DNA of 64,000 nucleotides from an uncultured Flavobacteriales bacterium (GCA_937876095.1 CALFIE010000003.1:1-64000), one strand, 5' to 3'; positions 16,436-25,182 are shown, counted from the stretch's first letter. Translations and numbers: made by a program. The notes: generated by a model from the letters alone, not told the origin.

Positions 16436-18036
16436 TGTAACATTTTTTTAGCCGCATCTATTCCTTGATGAAAAGCTTCTTCAAAAATAGATATTCCTGA
16501 TAAATCGGTGTGAGCAAAGAAAATTTTGTTTTCTATATTTTGTTTCAAATGCTCTTTTTCTTTACCAAAAATAGTGTTGGGAATTGGACTGATCATTCCG
16601 TGTCCTAATTTATGAAAATATACTTCTTCTACCATTTCTTCGAAATGTGGATGTGCTAATTTCAACTCATCAAAAACCATTTTTTTCATCTCTTCTTCTG
16701 TTATTTCATAAAGATTTCTCCTATCTTTTTTTGAATTTTTTGTAGAAAAACTTCTGTAATAGGTGATGATTTTTTTACCTGTATTTATATTGATGTTTTG
16801 ATGCTGATTATAAATATAACCCAGTCCTTCCACACCATAAATTACGTTGTCCCAAGACAATTCTTCTTCTGCACCAAAATTTTCGTTCATTTGGAAAGTT
16901 ACGAGCAACCAAGGCGAATAAACCAAATTTTCAGTTGCTTTTTTCTTTTCTGGAAAAATGTATTGATTCACAAATTGTGGGGTGGCAAAAAGCACTTTTT
17001 CGGCAATTAGTTTTTTAGATTTTTTAGAAATATTGTCAAAAACCAAAAGTTCTACCTCATGGTTTTTATTGATTTTACAATCATAAACTAATTGATTTTT
17101 AATAATTTTATTGTCGGAAAAGGTTGACAAATGCTTTGCTAATCTCGCATTTCCTTCTGGCCAAGTGAAAACGTGCCCGTCGTATTTTTTGCTCCAATCG
17201 TTTTTGCGAGCCGAAAAATAAAAAATCCCTGCCCAAGCTGAAACAAAATCAGTTCCCAAACCAAAATCGTCTTTGCAACAATAATCGAGGTACCAAAAAA
17301 GTTCTTCAGAATGAAAATGATGTTGTAAAAGCCAATTTTTAAACGTTATTTTTTCTAAATCTATAACCTCATCTATAGTTGAAGCGTTTTTTATAGGAAT
17401 GTCAAACCAAAATTTTCCAACTGAATCTTTACGTTTTCTAAAATCATCCATTAAGTAAAAAAAACGTTGAAATTCTGTCTTTACTTTCTCTGAAGTGGCA
17501 TATTGAGGAATGAGATTTTCTTGCCATTCGTTTTTATAGAAAAGTCGTTCTTCTGGCGCATAAGTAAGTTGATATTCATCAAAAATAGGTTCGCCGTTTA
17601 CATCATCTTTCAAATAGATTTTAGATTCTTTCAAGAAACTTTTCAATTCTTCATCTGCTTTATTGGGAATTGGGAGATAATGTGCTCCCAAAGGAAATTT
17701 GGAAAATTTATTTTCTCCGTTAGAAGAATTTCCACCAAAGTGATTTTCCATTTCTAAAAGAATATAATCATCAATATTATTTTTTTTAAAAAATCTCGCA
17801 GCACTCAATCCCGAAATTCCTGCTCCTACAATGATATATTTATATGATGAGGTTTCTTCAGGCTTTGGGAAATTTTTTGCCCAAAGTTGATGTCCCAAAA
17901 CGTGATTGGTTCCACTGATTTTCACCAAAAAGGATTTAGCAATTTTAGAACAGTACTGCAAAAAAGGCAGAAAACAAGCAGCAAGAAAACTTGTTTTTAG
18001 AAAATCTCGTCTATTGAACTTTACTCCATTCTTCAT
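16432..18036 (-). CDS. Tat-exported FAD-dependent amine-oxidase-like protein
   Basis: A 534-residue flavoprotein of the NAD(P)-binding Rossmann/amine oxidase type. The N-terminus carries a twin-arginine signal (FNRRDFLKT, residues 7-15), a hydrophobic stretch and Cys 29 in LQYC, so it should be folded with FAD in the cytoplasm and exported, perhaps as a lipoprotein. The FAD-binding motif IIVGAGISGLSAARFF lies at about 68-83, followed by LLEMENHFGG. The C-terminus has the second FAD contact: FFAHTDLSGISIFEEAFHQG. Its start overlaps the preceding gene by 26 bases and its stop overlaps the next by four. Beside a SpeD/SpeE pair a polyamine or aminopropylated product is a likely substrate; that is inference. 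Carotenoid-type desaturases share the fold. Confidence 0.82.
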   Translation of the reverse strand: MKNGVKFNRRDFLKTSFLAACFLPFLQYCSKIAKSFLVKISGTNHVLGHQLWAKNFPKPEETSSYKYIIVGAGISGLSAARFFKKNNIDDYILLEMENHFGGNSSNGENKFSKFPLGAHYLPIPNKADEELKSFLKESKIYLKDDVNGEPIFDEYQLTYAPEERLFYKNEWQENLIPQYATSEKVKTEFQRFFYLMDDFRKRKDSVGKFWFDIPIKNASTIDEVIDLEKITFKNWLLQHHFHSEELFWYLDYCCKDDFGLGTDFVSAWAGIFYFSARKNDWSKKYDGHVFTWPEGNARLAKHLSTFSDNKIIKNQLVYDCKINKNHEVELLVFDNISKKSKKLIAEKVLFATPQFVNQYIFPEKKKATENLVYSPWLLVTFQMNENFGAEEELSWDNVIYGVEGLGYIYNQHQNININTGKKIITYYRSFSTKNSKKDRRNLYEITEEEMKKMVFDELKLAHPHFEEMVEEVYFHKLGHGMISPIPNTIFGKEKEHLKQNIENKIFFAHTDLSGISIFEEAFHQGIDAAKKMLQ

Positions 18037-19519
18037 CGAAATACCGTACTAAAATTTGGTTCTGCAATTGGTTCACTCCCACATTTTTTGCCAGCATATC
18101 TTTTTCGAAATAAGCCAAAGGTTGGAACTGATAATTATAAAATTTCAAACCGTTCAACTTTCTTTTGATGGAAAAATCATTATTTCCTACCAAGCAAAAT
18201 CCCCATTCTCCAAATGATGGCACATAATTGTGATAGGCAGTAACCTTAGGAAAAATTTGATTTAAAGTTTTCTGAATGCACCAAAAAGATTTCGGGGCAA
18301 AATAAGGCGAAGTAGTTTGTACCACTATTTTGGTTTCTGGATGGGTGATTTTTTGCAATTCTCTATAAAATTGTAGAGAATACAATTTTCCTAAACTGTA
18401 ATTAGACGGATCTGGAAAATCTATGACAATGACATCAAATTTCTGTTTTTGATTTTTAACCCAAATGTAAGCATCTTGATTGATGACTTTCAGTTTCGGA
18501 TTGTTGAGAGAATTTTGATTCAGCGCATTCATCGTTTCATTATTTTTGAAAAAACGTGTCATTTCTGCGTCTAAATCTACCAAGGTAATGTGCTTCACGT
18601 CCTGATATTTTAAAATTTCTCTTGCAGCTAAACCATCACCACCACCTAAAACAAGCACATTTTCAATATTTTTTGCCATACTAAAAGCGGGATGTACCAA
18701 TGCCTCGTGATACCGATATTCATCGGCTGATGAAAATTGCAAATTGTTATTCAAGTATAACCTAAAATCACTTTTATTCCTAGTAAGAACAATTCTTTGA
18801 TATTGTGATGAGTGTGAGAACACGATGTTTTCTCCGTACAATTTTTCTTCGGAATAATTTAAAATTCTTTCAGAAAAAATAAATAGAATCAGCAAAAAAA
18901 CAAAGGTCAAAATAGATTTAATTTTCAATTGGTAATGTTGTCGCACTTCTTTCTGAAGATAAAAACTAAGAAAAATAGCGATAGAAACATTTATCAATCC
19001 GAAAAAAAGTGAGGTTCTTACAATTCCTAAATTGGGAATAAGAACCAACGGAAATAGTATGGAAGCTAATAAAGCGCCTATATAATCGAACGCAAAAACG
19101 TTGGAAACCAAATCTTTGAATGCTACTCTATCTTTCAAAATATTCATTAATAGTGGGATTTCTAGGCCGACCAAACTTCCGGTAAGAAATACAAGGAGGT
19201 ACAAAACCCATTCGAAATGACCAATGCTGTTGAATAGCAAGAAAAGCACTACAGAACTAATTCCGCCAATTAATCCTACTAAAATTTCAATTTCTATAAA
19301 TGTTTTGAGAAGGTTTTTTTTTATGAATTTGGCAAAATAAGAACCGACCCCCATCGAAAAAAGATACACTCCGATGATGAATGAAAATTGTTTGACCGAA
19401 TCTCCCAAAAGATAACTTGCCAATGCACCTGCTACCAATTCATATACCAAGCCGCAAGTTGCAATTACGAAAACGGAAAACAGCAGTAAAAGTTCAAAAG
19501 AAATTTTTCTTTTACCCAT
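18011..19519 (-). CDS. Membrane-anchored polyamine aminopropyltransferase-like protein (SpeE fusion)
   Basis: A 502-residue fusion. Residues about 10-217 hold seven predicted membrane helices, including VGLEIPLLMNILKD, typical of the membrane-fused spermidine synthase group. Residues about 225-490 are the spermidine synthase domain: SQYQRIV (238-244), DEYRYHEALVHPAF (266-279), LGGGDGLAAREI (291-302, methylthioadenosine/dcSAM site), VDLDAEM (314-320) and DFPDPSNYSLGKLYS (367-381), corresponding to the catalytic Asp loop. Family knowledge: it transfers the aminopropyl group of decarboxylated SAM, made by SpeD, to an amine. The acceptor is not evident; lipid or peptide amines at the membrane are possible. 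Overlaps its neighbours on both sides (8 and 26 bases). Confidence 0.85.
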   Translation of the reverse strand: MGKRKISFELLLLFSVFVIATCGLVYELVAGALASYLLGDSVKQFSFIIGVYLFSMGVGSYFAKFIKKNLLKTFIEIEILVGLIGGISSVVLFLLFNSIGHFEWVLYLLVFLTGSLVGLEIPLLMNILKDRVAFKDLVSNVFAFDYIGALLASILFPLVLIPNLGIVRTSLFFGLINVSIAIFLSFYLQKEVRQHYQLKIKSILTFVFLLILFIFSERILNYSEEKLYGENIVFSHSSQYQRIVLTRNKSDFRLYLNNNLQFSSADEYRYHEALVHPAFSMAKNIENVLVLGGGDGLAAREILKYQDVKHITLVDLDAEMTRFFKNNETMNALNQNSLNNPKLKVINQDAYIWVKNQKQKFDVIVIDFPDPSNYSLGKLYSLQFYRELQKITHPETKIVVQTTSPYFAPKSFWCIQKTLNQIFPKVTAYHNYVPSFGEWGFCLVGNNDFSIKRKLNGLKFYNYQFQPLAYFEKDMLAKNVGVNQLQNQILVRYFDEEWSKVQ

Positions 19520-19727
19520 GAATTGCCATTCCGATAATGAAAGAAATCCCTAGAATAAATGCTCCAAAGATGATGGCAAGTGCAACATTTTTGTTTTGTA
19601 CAATTTCTTGCCACGTTTTTTCTGGGGTTAGTTTCTCTAAAATTACATACCCAACTAGTAAAATAATAATCCCTAAAAAAGAAAAAATCACTGAATTAAG
19701 CAGCGCTGAAAAATTGATATAGTCCAT
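19512..19727 (-). CDS. DUF350 small membrane protein
   Basis: A 71-residue protein with two hydrophobic helices (about 7-29 and 47-68) joined by a short charged loop (EKLTPEKTWQEIVQNKN). Length, Gly-rich helices and the GxxILGISFIIGMA end fit DUF350 (YjfL-like). In other bacteria DUF350 genes lie with SpeD/SpeE-like, ATP-grasp or PspA-type genes; function is unproven. Here it sits between the small membrane protein and the SpeE fusion, overlapping the latter by eight bases. A role as a small channel-like or scaffold subunit of the membrane complex is inference. Confidence 0.8.
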   Translation of the reverse strand: MDYINFSALLNSVIFSFLGIIILLVGYVILEKLTPEKTWQEIVQNKNVALAIIFGAFILGISFIIGMAIHG

Positions 19728-19741
19728 GTTTAATTATTTTT

Positions 19742-19933
19742 TTATTTATGATAATATCTATAAAAACTTCTTCCACTAGAAGTCCTAGAGCTTCCTTCTT
19801 GGTATTTTTCGGTTTTTTCGCAATCACAGAATTGGTTTCCTGTATAAGATAAATACAGATACCAAGCCAGAAAGAAAATTCCGAAGGTTAAGATTAACCA
19901 ATATCTTTTTATGTAAAATACTATTTTTTCCAT
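19742..19933 (-). CDS. Tiny single-pass membrane protein with a CDC motif
   Basis: A 63-residue protein: a basic N-terminus (MEKIVFYIKRYW), one strong hydrophobic segment (about 13-30, LILTFGIFFLAWYLYLSY), then a polar tail with CDCEK (about 36-40) and Ser/Arg/Tyr-rich end (SSRTSSGRSFYRYYHK). I know no family for it. It begins two bases after the DUF4178 stop and ends 14 bases before DUF350, so it belongs to the operon. The two cysteines and the Tyr/Arg tail are the only evident functional residues; the tail could be a modification target or a metal/disulfide site. These are guesses. Confidence 0.65.
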   Translation of the reverse strand: MEKIVFYIKRYWLILTFGIFFLAWYLYLSYTGNQFCDCEKTEKYQEGSSRTSSGRSFYRYYHK

Positions 19934-19935
19934 AA

Positions 19936-21390
19936 TTATTCGTCGCTATCAGGATAAGGTGTATTGGCACTATTGCTCCATTTTTCTTTTTCGTAGGCGT
20001 GTTCTCCCCAAAAACTTAACACAATTAGTACCACCATTATTATTAGAATAATGAAGTAATTCCACATGGTTACAGGTTTCCAATTGGCAACAATATCTAC
20101 AGTAGGATTAGTGGTGTAATCATCTACTATAGGTGGCGAGAAATTGGGATTTTTTTTGGTAAATTCTTTTGCTACTTTTAGCTCTTGTGCAATTATTGGA
20201 TTGTTGGTTTCTAAATTTTCTAAATTGTAAGATATTTTATCTTTTGTTGCAATGGTGGTAACATCTACAAAACCATAACTATCCGTTGTGAACGTTTTTT
20301 TACCGTCTGGTGAAAAATAAAATTCTCCAGAAGGTTTTTCTAAACCTTGCTTCTGTGCCGAAATCACAAAATGATATTTTCCTGGAGCAACACCACAAAA
20401 ATTAAATTCTTCGTTTGTGCTACCTTCGCTCCAACTTTCTCCACCTTCATAACCGTGGTATTGTTCGATGTCTTTTGAGGCATATTCGGTCTCATTGGTT
20501 TTTTCATTTACCAAACTCAATTCTACATTTGCCCACGAATTATCAACATTAGAAAACAACTTAACTTCTAGTGGTGCAGACGCTCCTTTTAGTTCAAAAG
20601 ATTTAGATATTAATTCTTTATTTATAAGCGCATCAAATCGAAGGCTGTCCTTAAAAACCTCATAATTGGTTCTTGTGGTATAATTATAAAGCTGCAACAA
20701 ACTTATGATAATCGCAGTAATTCCGATGACATTTATGACTTCTTTGGTATTGATAAAAAAGGGTTGCACAATTCCGTAACCATTTTTGGATGGAATAAAC
20801 TCTATATTCTTGAAAGCTGATTTCAATTCTGAATTGGGAAAATGCCTTCCTTCTAGATAGTACATTCTATTTTCCCCATGATTTTCAAAAGAAATCATCT
20901 TATTTTCTTTCACGAATTCTGAATAAGATGTGACTCCAAATTTCAAAGAATCTTCAAAAAAACCAAATGCATCAGCTATTGTACATTGTGTTGTTTCGTA
21001 TTTTCTATAATTTTCATCGTTGTAAGTAGCACTATATTTTAAAGTTTTGAAAGGTTCTGCAAGTGGTTTCATAAAAACCCAATGTCCTTCACTTTCGCTT
21101 AAAAAAGCATCATTTAAGTTTTTATCCTTTAAGTAATATTCTGCCCATTTATAATCTCTACCTGTTTTCCGAACTACAATGGCAACTACGGTATATTCTG
21201 TATTTTCAATTAATCCTTTATCACCAATTTTTAGGGATAATGTGTAATTAGCATTTGCAAAAATTTTGTTAGATCCTTGATTATCAATATTTATTAAATT
21301 TCTACAATGTCCACAAACATACTGCTCAATTGTTATATTAAGCTCCAAATTATTTTCGTGGTTGCATATTGGACACATGTGCTTCATCAT
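19936..21390 (-). CDS. DUF4178 membrane protein with an N-terminal zinc ribbon
   Basis: A 484-residue protein. Residues 5-32 are a rubredoxin-like zinc ribbon (CPIC and CGHC, 24 residues apart). Residues about 50-200 resemble the DUF4178 beta-domain, with SLKIGDKGLIENTEYTVVAIVVRK, the WAEYYLKD segment and a WVFMKPL strand. One membrane helix follows (about 219-236), then a long extracytoplasmic region (about 240-445) with beta-sandwich character, and a last helix (about 453-473). Its ATG overlaps the speD stop by four bases (ATGA). DUF4178 is uncharacterised, and its repeated company with SpeD- and DUF350-type genes is the main clue to function. A membrane platform binding a polyamine or modified lipid is a reasonable inference. 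Confidence 0.8.
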   Translation of the reverse strand: MMKHMCPICNHENNLELNITIEQYVCGHCRNLINIDNQGSNKIFANANYTLSLKIGDKGLIENTEYTVVAIVVRKTGRDYKWAEYYLKDKNLNDAFLSESEGHWVFMKPLAEPFKTLKYSATYNDENYRKYETTQCTIADAFGFFEDSLKFGVTSYSEFVKENKMISFENHGENRMYYLEGRHFPNSELKSAFKNIEFIPSKNGYGIVQPFFINTKEVINVIGITAIIISLLQLYNYTTRTNYEVFKDSLRFDALINKELISKSFELKGASAPLEVKLFSNVDNSWANVELSLVNEKTNETEYASKDIEQYHGYEGGESWSEGSTNEEFNFCGVAPGKYHFVISAQKQGLEKPSGEFYFSPDGKKTFTTDSYGFVDVTTIATKDKISYNLENLETNNPIIAQELKVAKEFTKKNPNFSPPIVDDYTTNPTVDIVANWKPVTMWNYFIILIIMVVLIVLSFWGEHAYEKEKWSNSANTPYPDSDE

Positions 21391-21743
21391 CTCATTATTT
21401 TATCTTGTTGAATAATTTCAGCTTTAAAAAAATCGATATAGAGATTAGCAATTTTTTCTACTTTTGATGTATTATCACTACTATAATTGCATAGCAAAAC
21501 ATCCAGTGTCAATTGATTATATTCTGGCCAAGTGTGAATACATATGTGAGATTCTTTCAAACAAATTGCCGCAGTAAAACTGTTGTTTTCAAAAATATGA
21601 TGGGTATTGCCAACAATTTCTGTGTTGTTTTCAGTAAGTATTTTTTCTGAAAATGTGTAGAATTCATGATAATCCAAAAGTTTATTAATATTGTCAACTT
21701 TTAATGTAAGAAGAATATGTAAACCTTTGGAGTAACGTTTCAT
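21387..21743 (-). CDS. speD: S-adenosylmethionine decarboxylase proenzyme
   Basis: Pyruvoyl enzyme that decarboxylates SAM to give the aminopropyl donor. The 118-residue proenzyme is the small bacterial form. The self-cleavage site is E64-S65 in LKESHICIHTWPEY; the other catalytic residues seen in the Thermotoga enzyme are H70 (IHTWPE) and C85 (DVLLCNY). All are present at the expected spacing, so self-processing and activity are likely. Some SpeD homologues have switched to arginine or ornithine decarboxylation, and the substrate here is not proven. It is the first gene of the seven-gene operon and overlaps the DUF4178 gene by four bases. No ornithine or arginine decarboxylase is nearby. Confidence 0.9.
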   Translation of the reverse strand: MKRYSKGLHILLTLKVDNINKLLDYHEFYTFSEKILTENNTEIVGNTHHIFENNSFTAAICLKESHICIHTWPEYNQLTLDVLLCNYSSDNTSKVEKIANLYIDFFKAEIIQQDKIMR

Positions 21744-21823
21744 GGTAAAAAATAATTTCTAAAAATAGTGAATTTTAGTAAAAGAACATCATATAGATAT
21801 ACGCAACAAAATCCTTTTTAGTT

Positions 21824-21864
21824 ACAAAAAATCACGATTAAATTGTATAATCGCAATTTTTTGT
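21824..21864 (-). terminator. Terminator of ctlX
   Basis: A 17-base inverted repeat with G-U pairs that are only compatible on the minus strand (ACAAAAAATTGCGATTA and TAATCGTGATTTTTTGT), ending in a U-run. It separates ctlX from the speD operon. Confidence 0.75.
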
Positions 21865-21887
21865 ATGAGTGTTTATTATTTATAATT

Positions 21888-22811
21888 TTATTTCCTCGGC
21901 AAAAAAACTTCAGCCAACATGCATCTTGCACTTCCACCTCCGTTGATTTCTATGGTTTCAAGATTAGCATAGATAATATCGCAGTAGTTTTCAATTTTCG
22001 AAATTTGGATTGGGTTAAGAGATTTATAAGCAGTTTTGCTCATTACTAGGAATTTTGTGTCTTCAGAATTTTGTACTTGTAGCATATTTCCGGCAAATTG
22101 TTGCATTTGGTCTTCAGAAATTTCGATGATTTCCTTCCCAGAATTTTTGATGACTTCTACCACTTTTTCTCGCTCAAGTTCATCATCAATACAATCTAAA
22201 CAAATCACCACAAATTGGTCTGCAACACACATCATCACATTGGTGTGGTAAATTGGCAATCGTTCCTCATTTGCAGTTTGATACGTATGAAAAACCACAG
22301 GTTCATACCCGGATTTTTTACAAAAATCTCTAAACAGACCTTCATCTAATCGCAAAGAAACCGAACCATAAGCAATTTTGTGGTCGTGATCGAAAATCAT
22401 ACTTCCAGTTCCTTCCAGAAATTTTCCGTCGTTTTCGGGAGCAGATAAATCTACGATTTCTTTTACTTCGTAACCTTGGTTTTTGATGCTTTCAATAATG
22501 TCGTTTCTACGTTCTAATCTTCTGTTTTTAGCAAACATTGGGTACAAAACCACCGTTCCATCTCTATGGAAACTCACCCAATTATTAGGGAAAATTGAAT
22601 CCGGAGTTGCAGGTTCTAGTGTATCTTTTATCGTAATTACATTAATTCCTTTACTTCGTAATTTATCTACAAAATTTTGGAATTCTTGCAACGCTTTTGC
22701 TTGTGTATCGGCGTTTTCGGAATTTACTTGAAAATAATTATTTTGTGCAGTTTCTGCATTGAAGCCAAATTTTATTGGCTCTATCATAAGTACGGTGTTG
22801 GTTGTTTGCAT
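21888..22811 (-). CDS. ctlX: Citrulline utilization hydrolase CtlX (amidinotransferase fold)
   Basis: Guanidine-modifying enzyme superfamily member of 307 residues from ATG 22811 (an in-frame GTG two codons earlier is less likely). Family marks: FPNNWVSFHRDGTVVLYPMF (residues about 70-90), GTGSMIFDHDHKIAYG with the conserved acidic residue, IYHTNVMMCV with the catalytic His, and the C-terminal NGGGSARCMLAEVFLPRK with the nucleophile Cys near 297. The spacing matches hydrolases acting on citrulline or arginine derivatives in Bacteroidota. It is monocistronic between a -7 box and a terminator. A second member of the superfamily is at 28297. The exact substrate cannot be settled from sequence. 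Confidence 0.85.
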   Translation of the reverse strand: MQTTNTVLMIEPIKFGFNAETAQNNYFQVNSENADTQAKALQEFQNFVDKLRSKGINVITIKDTLEPATPDSIFPNNWVSFHRDGTVVLYPMFAKNRRLERRNDIIESIKNQGYEVKEIVDLSAPENDGKFLEGTGSMIFDHDHKIAYGSVSLRLDEGLFRDFCKKSGYEPVVFHTYQTANEERLPIYHTNVMMCVADQFVVICLDCIDDELEREKVVEVIKNSGKEIIEISEDQMQQFAGNMLQVQNSEDTKFLVMSKTAYKSLNPIQISKIENYCDIIYANLETIEINGGGSARCMLAEVFLPRK

Positions 22812-22831
22812 GACCACTTATTTCTTTTTTA

Positions 22832-22839
22832 CAAAAGTA
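22832..22839 (-). promoter_or_regulatory. -7 box TACTTTTG of ctlX
   Basis: On the minus strand TACTTTTG matches TAnnTTTG, 20 bases before the ctlX ATG. No well-spaced TTG. The remaining spacer up to 23150 shows a small palindrome (TTTTCAAAAATTTTGAAAA) and nothing else I can name. Confidence 0.45.
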
Positions 22840-23154
22840 CTTCAATTTTCATTAAATTTATCACTTTAAATTATTGAAAAACTAAGAACTATAAAAAAGG
22901 TTTTGTTTCATTGTTTTTATGAAGATGAATGTATAATGAAAGAAACCAATAACTCCGTATCTGCAAAAAGCATGTGAATAAGTAGTAAGACGCATTTTCA
23001 AAAATTTTGAAAAAAGCGAAATACTAAAGATACCCAAATTGGTTTCATTGCCTTCAAAAAAAACGGAGAAAATGACACGTTTTGTTCGCAAAAAGGATTT
23101 AATTTTGCATTACAGGACAAAAAAACCCTTTTAATTGAAGCTAAAAATTTGTTG

Positions 23155-23255
23155 TAGAGTTATGAGTTATAAGTTATGAGTTTCAAACCTCAAATTTCAA
23201 ATTTTGCAACTCGAATCTCGTAACTCGAATCCCATAACTCATAACTCAATCGACT
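23155..23255. repeat. Dispersed unit A and TTATGAGT tandem repeats before cutC
   Basis: The stretch holds GAGTTATGAGTTATAAGTTATGAGT, then CTCGAATCTCGTAACTCGAATCCC, then ATAACTCATAACTC just before the cutC ATG. The ends are inverted copies of each other (GAGTTATGAGTTAT and ATAACTCATAACTC), so a long hairpin can form. The central unit equals that at 9662-9719 and 10431-10467. Confidence 0.65.
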
Positions 23256-23918
23256 ATGTTAGAAATCGCTTGTTTTAATCTAGAATCAGCAATCATAGCT
23301 GCAAATGCAGGAGTAGATCGCATAGAATTTTGTGCAGATTTTCAGTTGGGTGGAACTACACCTGATTTGGAGGATTTCAAAATTTTGAAATCTAAAATCC
23401 ATATTCCAATCTATATAATGATTCGTTGTAGAGGTGGAAATTTTGTGTATTCAGAAGATGAATTTTCATTAATGAAAAAGCAAATGCAAGAATTACAGGA
23501 AGCCAATGCAGATGGTTTTGTTTTCGGGTTTTTAAATGAAAAAAATGAAATTTTGGTAAACAAATGCCTTGAATTTATCTCTGTAGCAAACGGAAATCCG
23601 TGTACTTTTCACCGCGCTTTCGATAGAACCGAAAATATAGAGAAATCCTTAGAAATTTTAATGGATTGTGGTTTCACAACCGTACTTACTTCTGGTGGAA
23701 AACCCAATGTTTCAGAAGGAAAAGAAGGTTTAAAAAATTTAATAACGCAATCCAATAACCGAATCGATATTTTATGTGGAGGAGGTTTGCGTTCCACCAA
23801 TATTTCAGAAATTGAGAAAAAAACAGGTGCTACCAATTTCCACTCTTCTGGAATTTTACAAGGCGAAATCGCAGACTTTGATGAAATTCAGCGGTTGAAA
23901 ACATTAATATCAACTTAA
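23256..23918 (+). CDS. cutC: CutC family protein
   Basis: TIM-barrel protein of 220 residues, named for copper homeostasis though its biochemical role is still disputed. Family marks: MLEIACFNLESAIIAANAGVDRIEFC at the N-terminus, LGGTTPD, IMIRCRGGNFVY, FVFGFLNE, CTFHRAFDR, TSGG and a C-terminal TGATNFHSSG segment. The N-terminus is the normal family start. It is the only plus-strand gene between 15.4 and 47 kb that I support, with no co-directional partner. The leader is occupied by the dispersed repeat. Confidence 0.9.
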   Translation: MLEIACFNLESAIIAANAGVDRIEFCADFQLGGTTPDLEDFKILKSKIHIPIYIMIRCRGGNFVYSEDEFSLMKKQMQELQEANADGFVFGFLNEKNEILVNKCLEFISVANGNPCTFHRAFDRTENIEKSLEILMDCGFTTVLTSGGKPNVSEGKEGLKNLITQSNNRIDILCGGGLRSTNISEIEKKTGATNFHSSGILQGEIADFDEIQRLKTLIST

Positions 23919-23973
23919 TTTTAATGATTTGGTCATTTATTTTAGATTTTTTATTAAATATACAAAACAAGAA

Positions 23974-25173
23974 TTAGTTAACATTCACTACATCAATCAA
24001 TACAAAAGAACCTTCGTTTTCATAATTTTCGGCTATTTCTTTTAGTTTTTTGAAAGTGATGTTCCCCACAAAATACGCTTCGGTTTTGTTGCCATAAAAC
24101 TCTTCAATTTCATCAAAATAATTTCTGAAAATCTCACTGTTTTTGGCGTGATGTCGGTACAAAACTTTCAGCACAAAATCTTCAGTCAATTGCAGATTTT
24201 CGTTTTGTACGATTTTCTTGTATTCGTACTTATAATCGTAACTCAACGCCGAAATGTCAGATAAAACAGCACTTGCAGTCGGGAAAGAACCAGCTCCTCT
24301 TCCCGAGAAAAATTGTTTGTCTGCAAAAGCCGTTTTTACTTTTACCGCATTGAAAACATCATTTACATTAGAAAAAATATCTTCTGGTTGTACAAATTTT
24401 GGGATAACCAATGCAATAACTTCTTGATCGTTTTTTTTGTGTGCATAAGCCAATAATTTTATTTGTAGATTTTTCTCTTTGGCAAATTTCAGTTCCAAAT
24501 CCCCCAAATTCTGGATTCCTAAATTGAAAACTTCCTCTGGTTTGGTAACAATCCCGAAAGAATGTGACAACAAAATCTGCAATTTCGATTTCGCATCGTA
24601 ACCACCTGTATCCAAAATCGGGTTGCTCTCTGCATAACCTTTTTCTTGTGCTTCTCGCAAAGCCACATCAAAACTCAAATTTTCTGCAAAAGTTTTGGTC
24701 AGAATGTAGTTGGTAGAACCATTTACAATGCCTTCAATCGATTCCAAAAAATCGTTGTTGTAGTACTCCTCAAGATTTCTGATAATCGGGATACTCCCAC
24801 AAACAGACGCTTCATACAGAAACGGAACGTCATATTTTTTCTGCAAATCGTACAATTCTGAAAAATGTTCGGCAATCATTTTTTTGTTGGCAGAAACCAC
24901 TGCTTTTCCTTTTTGTAGTGCCGTTTTTACGATTTCAAATGCTGCATCTGCATCGTCTATCAACTCAACTACCACATTAATTTCGAGATCTTCCAAAATT
25001 TCATTTTTATCATAATGGAAATGGTCTTGCGAAATATTTCTGGGCTTATTGTGGTGTTTCACCACAATCGTTTTTATGGCTGCATCTACCGTTTTACTTT
25101 TGTGCAAAACGCTGTACAAACCACTACCAACCACACCATAACCGAATAAACCTATCTTTAATTTTTTGCTCAT
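23974..25173 (-). CDS. hom: Homoserine dehydrogenase, monofunctional
   Basis: Reduces aspartate semialdehyde to homoserine for methionine and threonine synthesis. From ATG 25173 the protein has 399 residues starting MSKKLKIGLFGYGVVGSGLY with the GxGxxG nucleotide-binding motif. An in-frame ATG four codons earlier lies within a dispersed repeat and is rejected. Substrate-domain marks: SANKKMIAEH (with the conserved Lys), YEASVCGSIPII, GIVNGSTNYILT, and GRGAGSFPTASAVLSD. No aspartate kinase or ACT domain is fused. It is the last of three methionine genes (metY, metX, hom) in the same direction; the 240-base gap before it carries a strong hairpin that may weaken read-through. Confidence 0.92.
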   Translation of the reverse strand: MSKKLKIGLFGYGVVGSGLYSVLHKSKTVDAAIKTIVVKHHNKPRNISQDHFHYDKNEILEDLEINVVVELIDDADAAFEIVKTALQKGKAVVSANKKMIAEHFSELYDLQKKYDVPFLYEASVCGSIPIIRNLEEYYNNDFLESIEGIVNGSTNYILTKTFAENLSFDVALREAQEKGYAESNPILDTGGYDAKSKLQILLSHSFGIVTKPEEVFNLGIQNLGDLELKFAKEKNLQIKLLAYAHKKNDQEVIALVIPKFVQPEDIFSNVNDVFNAVKVKTAFADKQFFSGRGAGSFPTASAVLSDISALSYDYKYEYKKIVQNENLQLTEDFVLKVLYRHHAKNSEIFRNYFDEIEEFYGNKTEAYFVGNITFKKLKEIAENYENEGSFVLIDVVNVN

Positions 25174-25182
25174 TTTTTTTGT

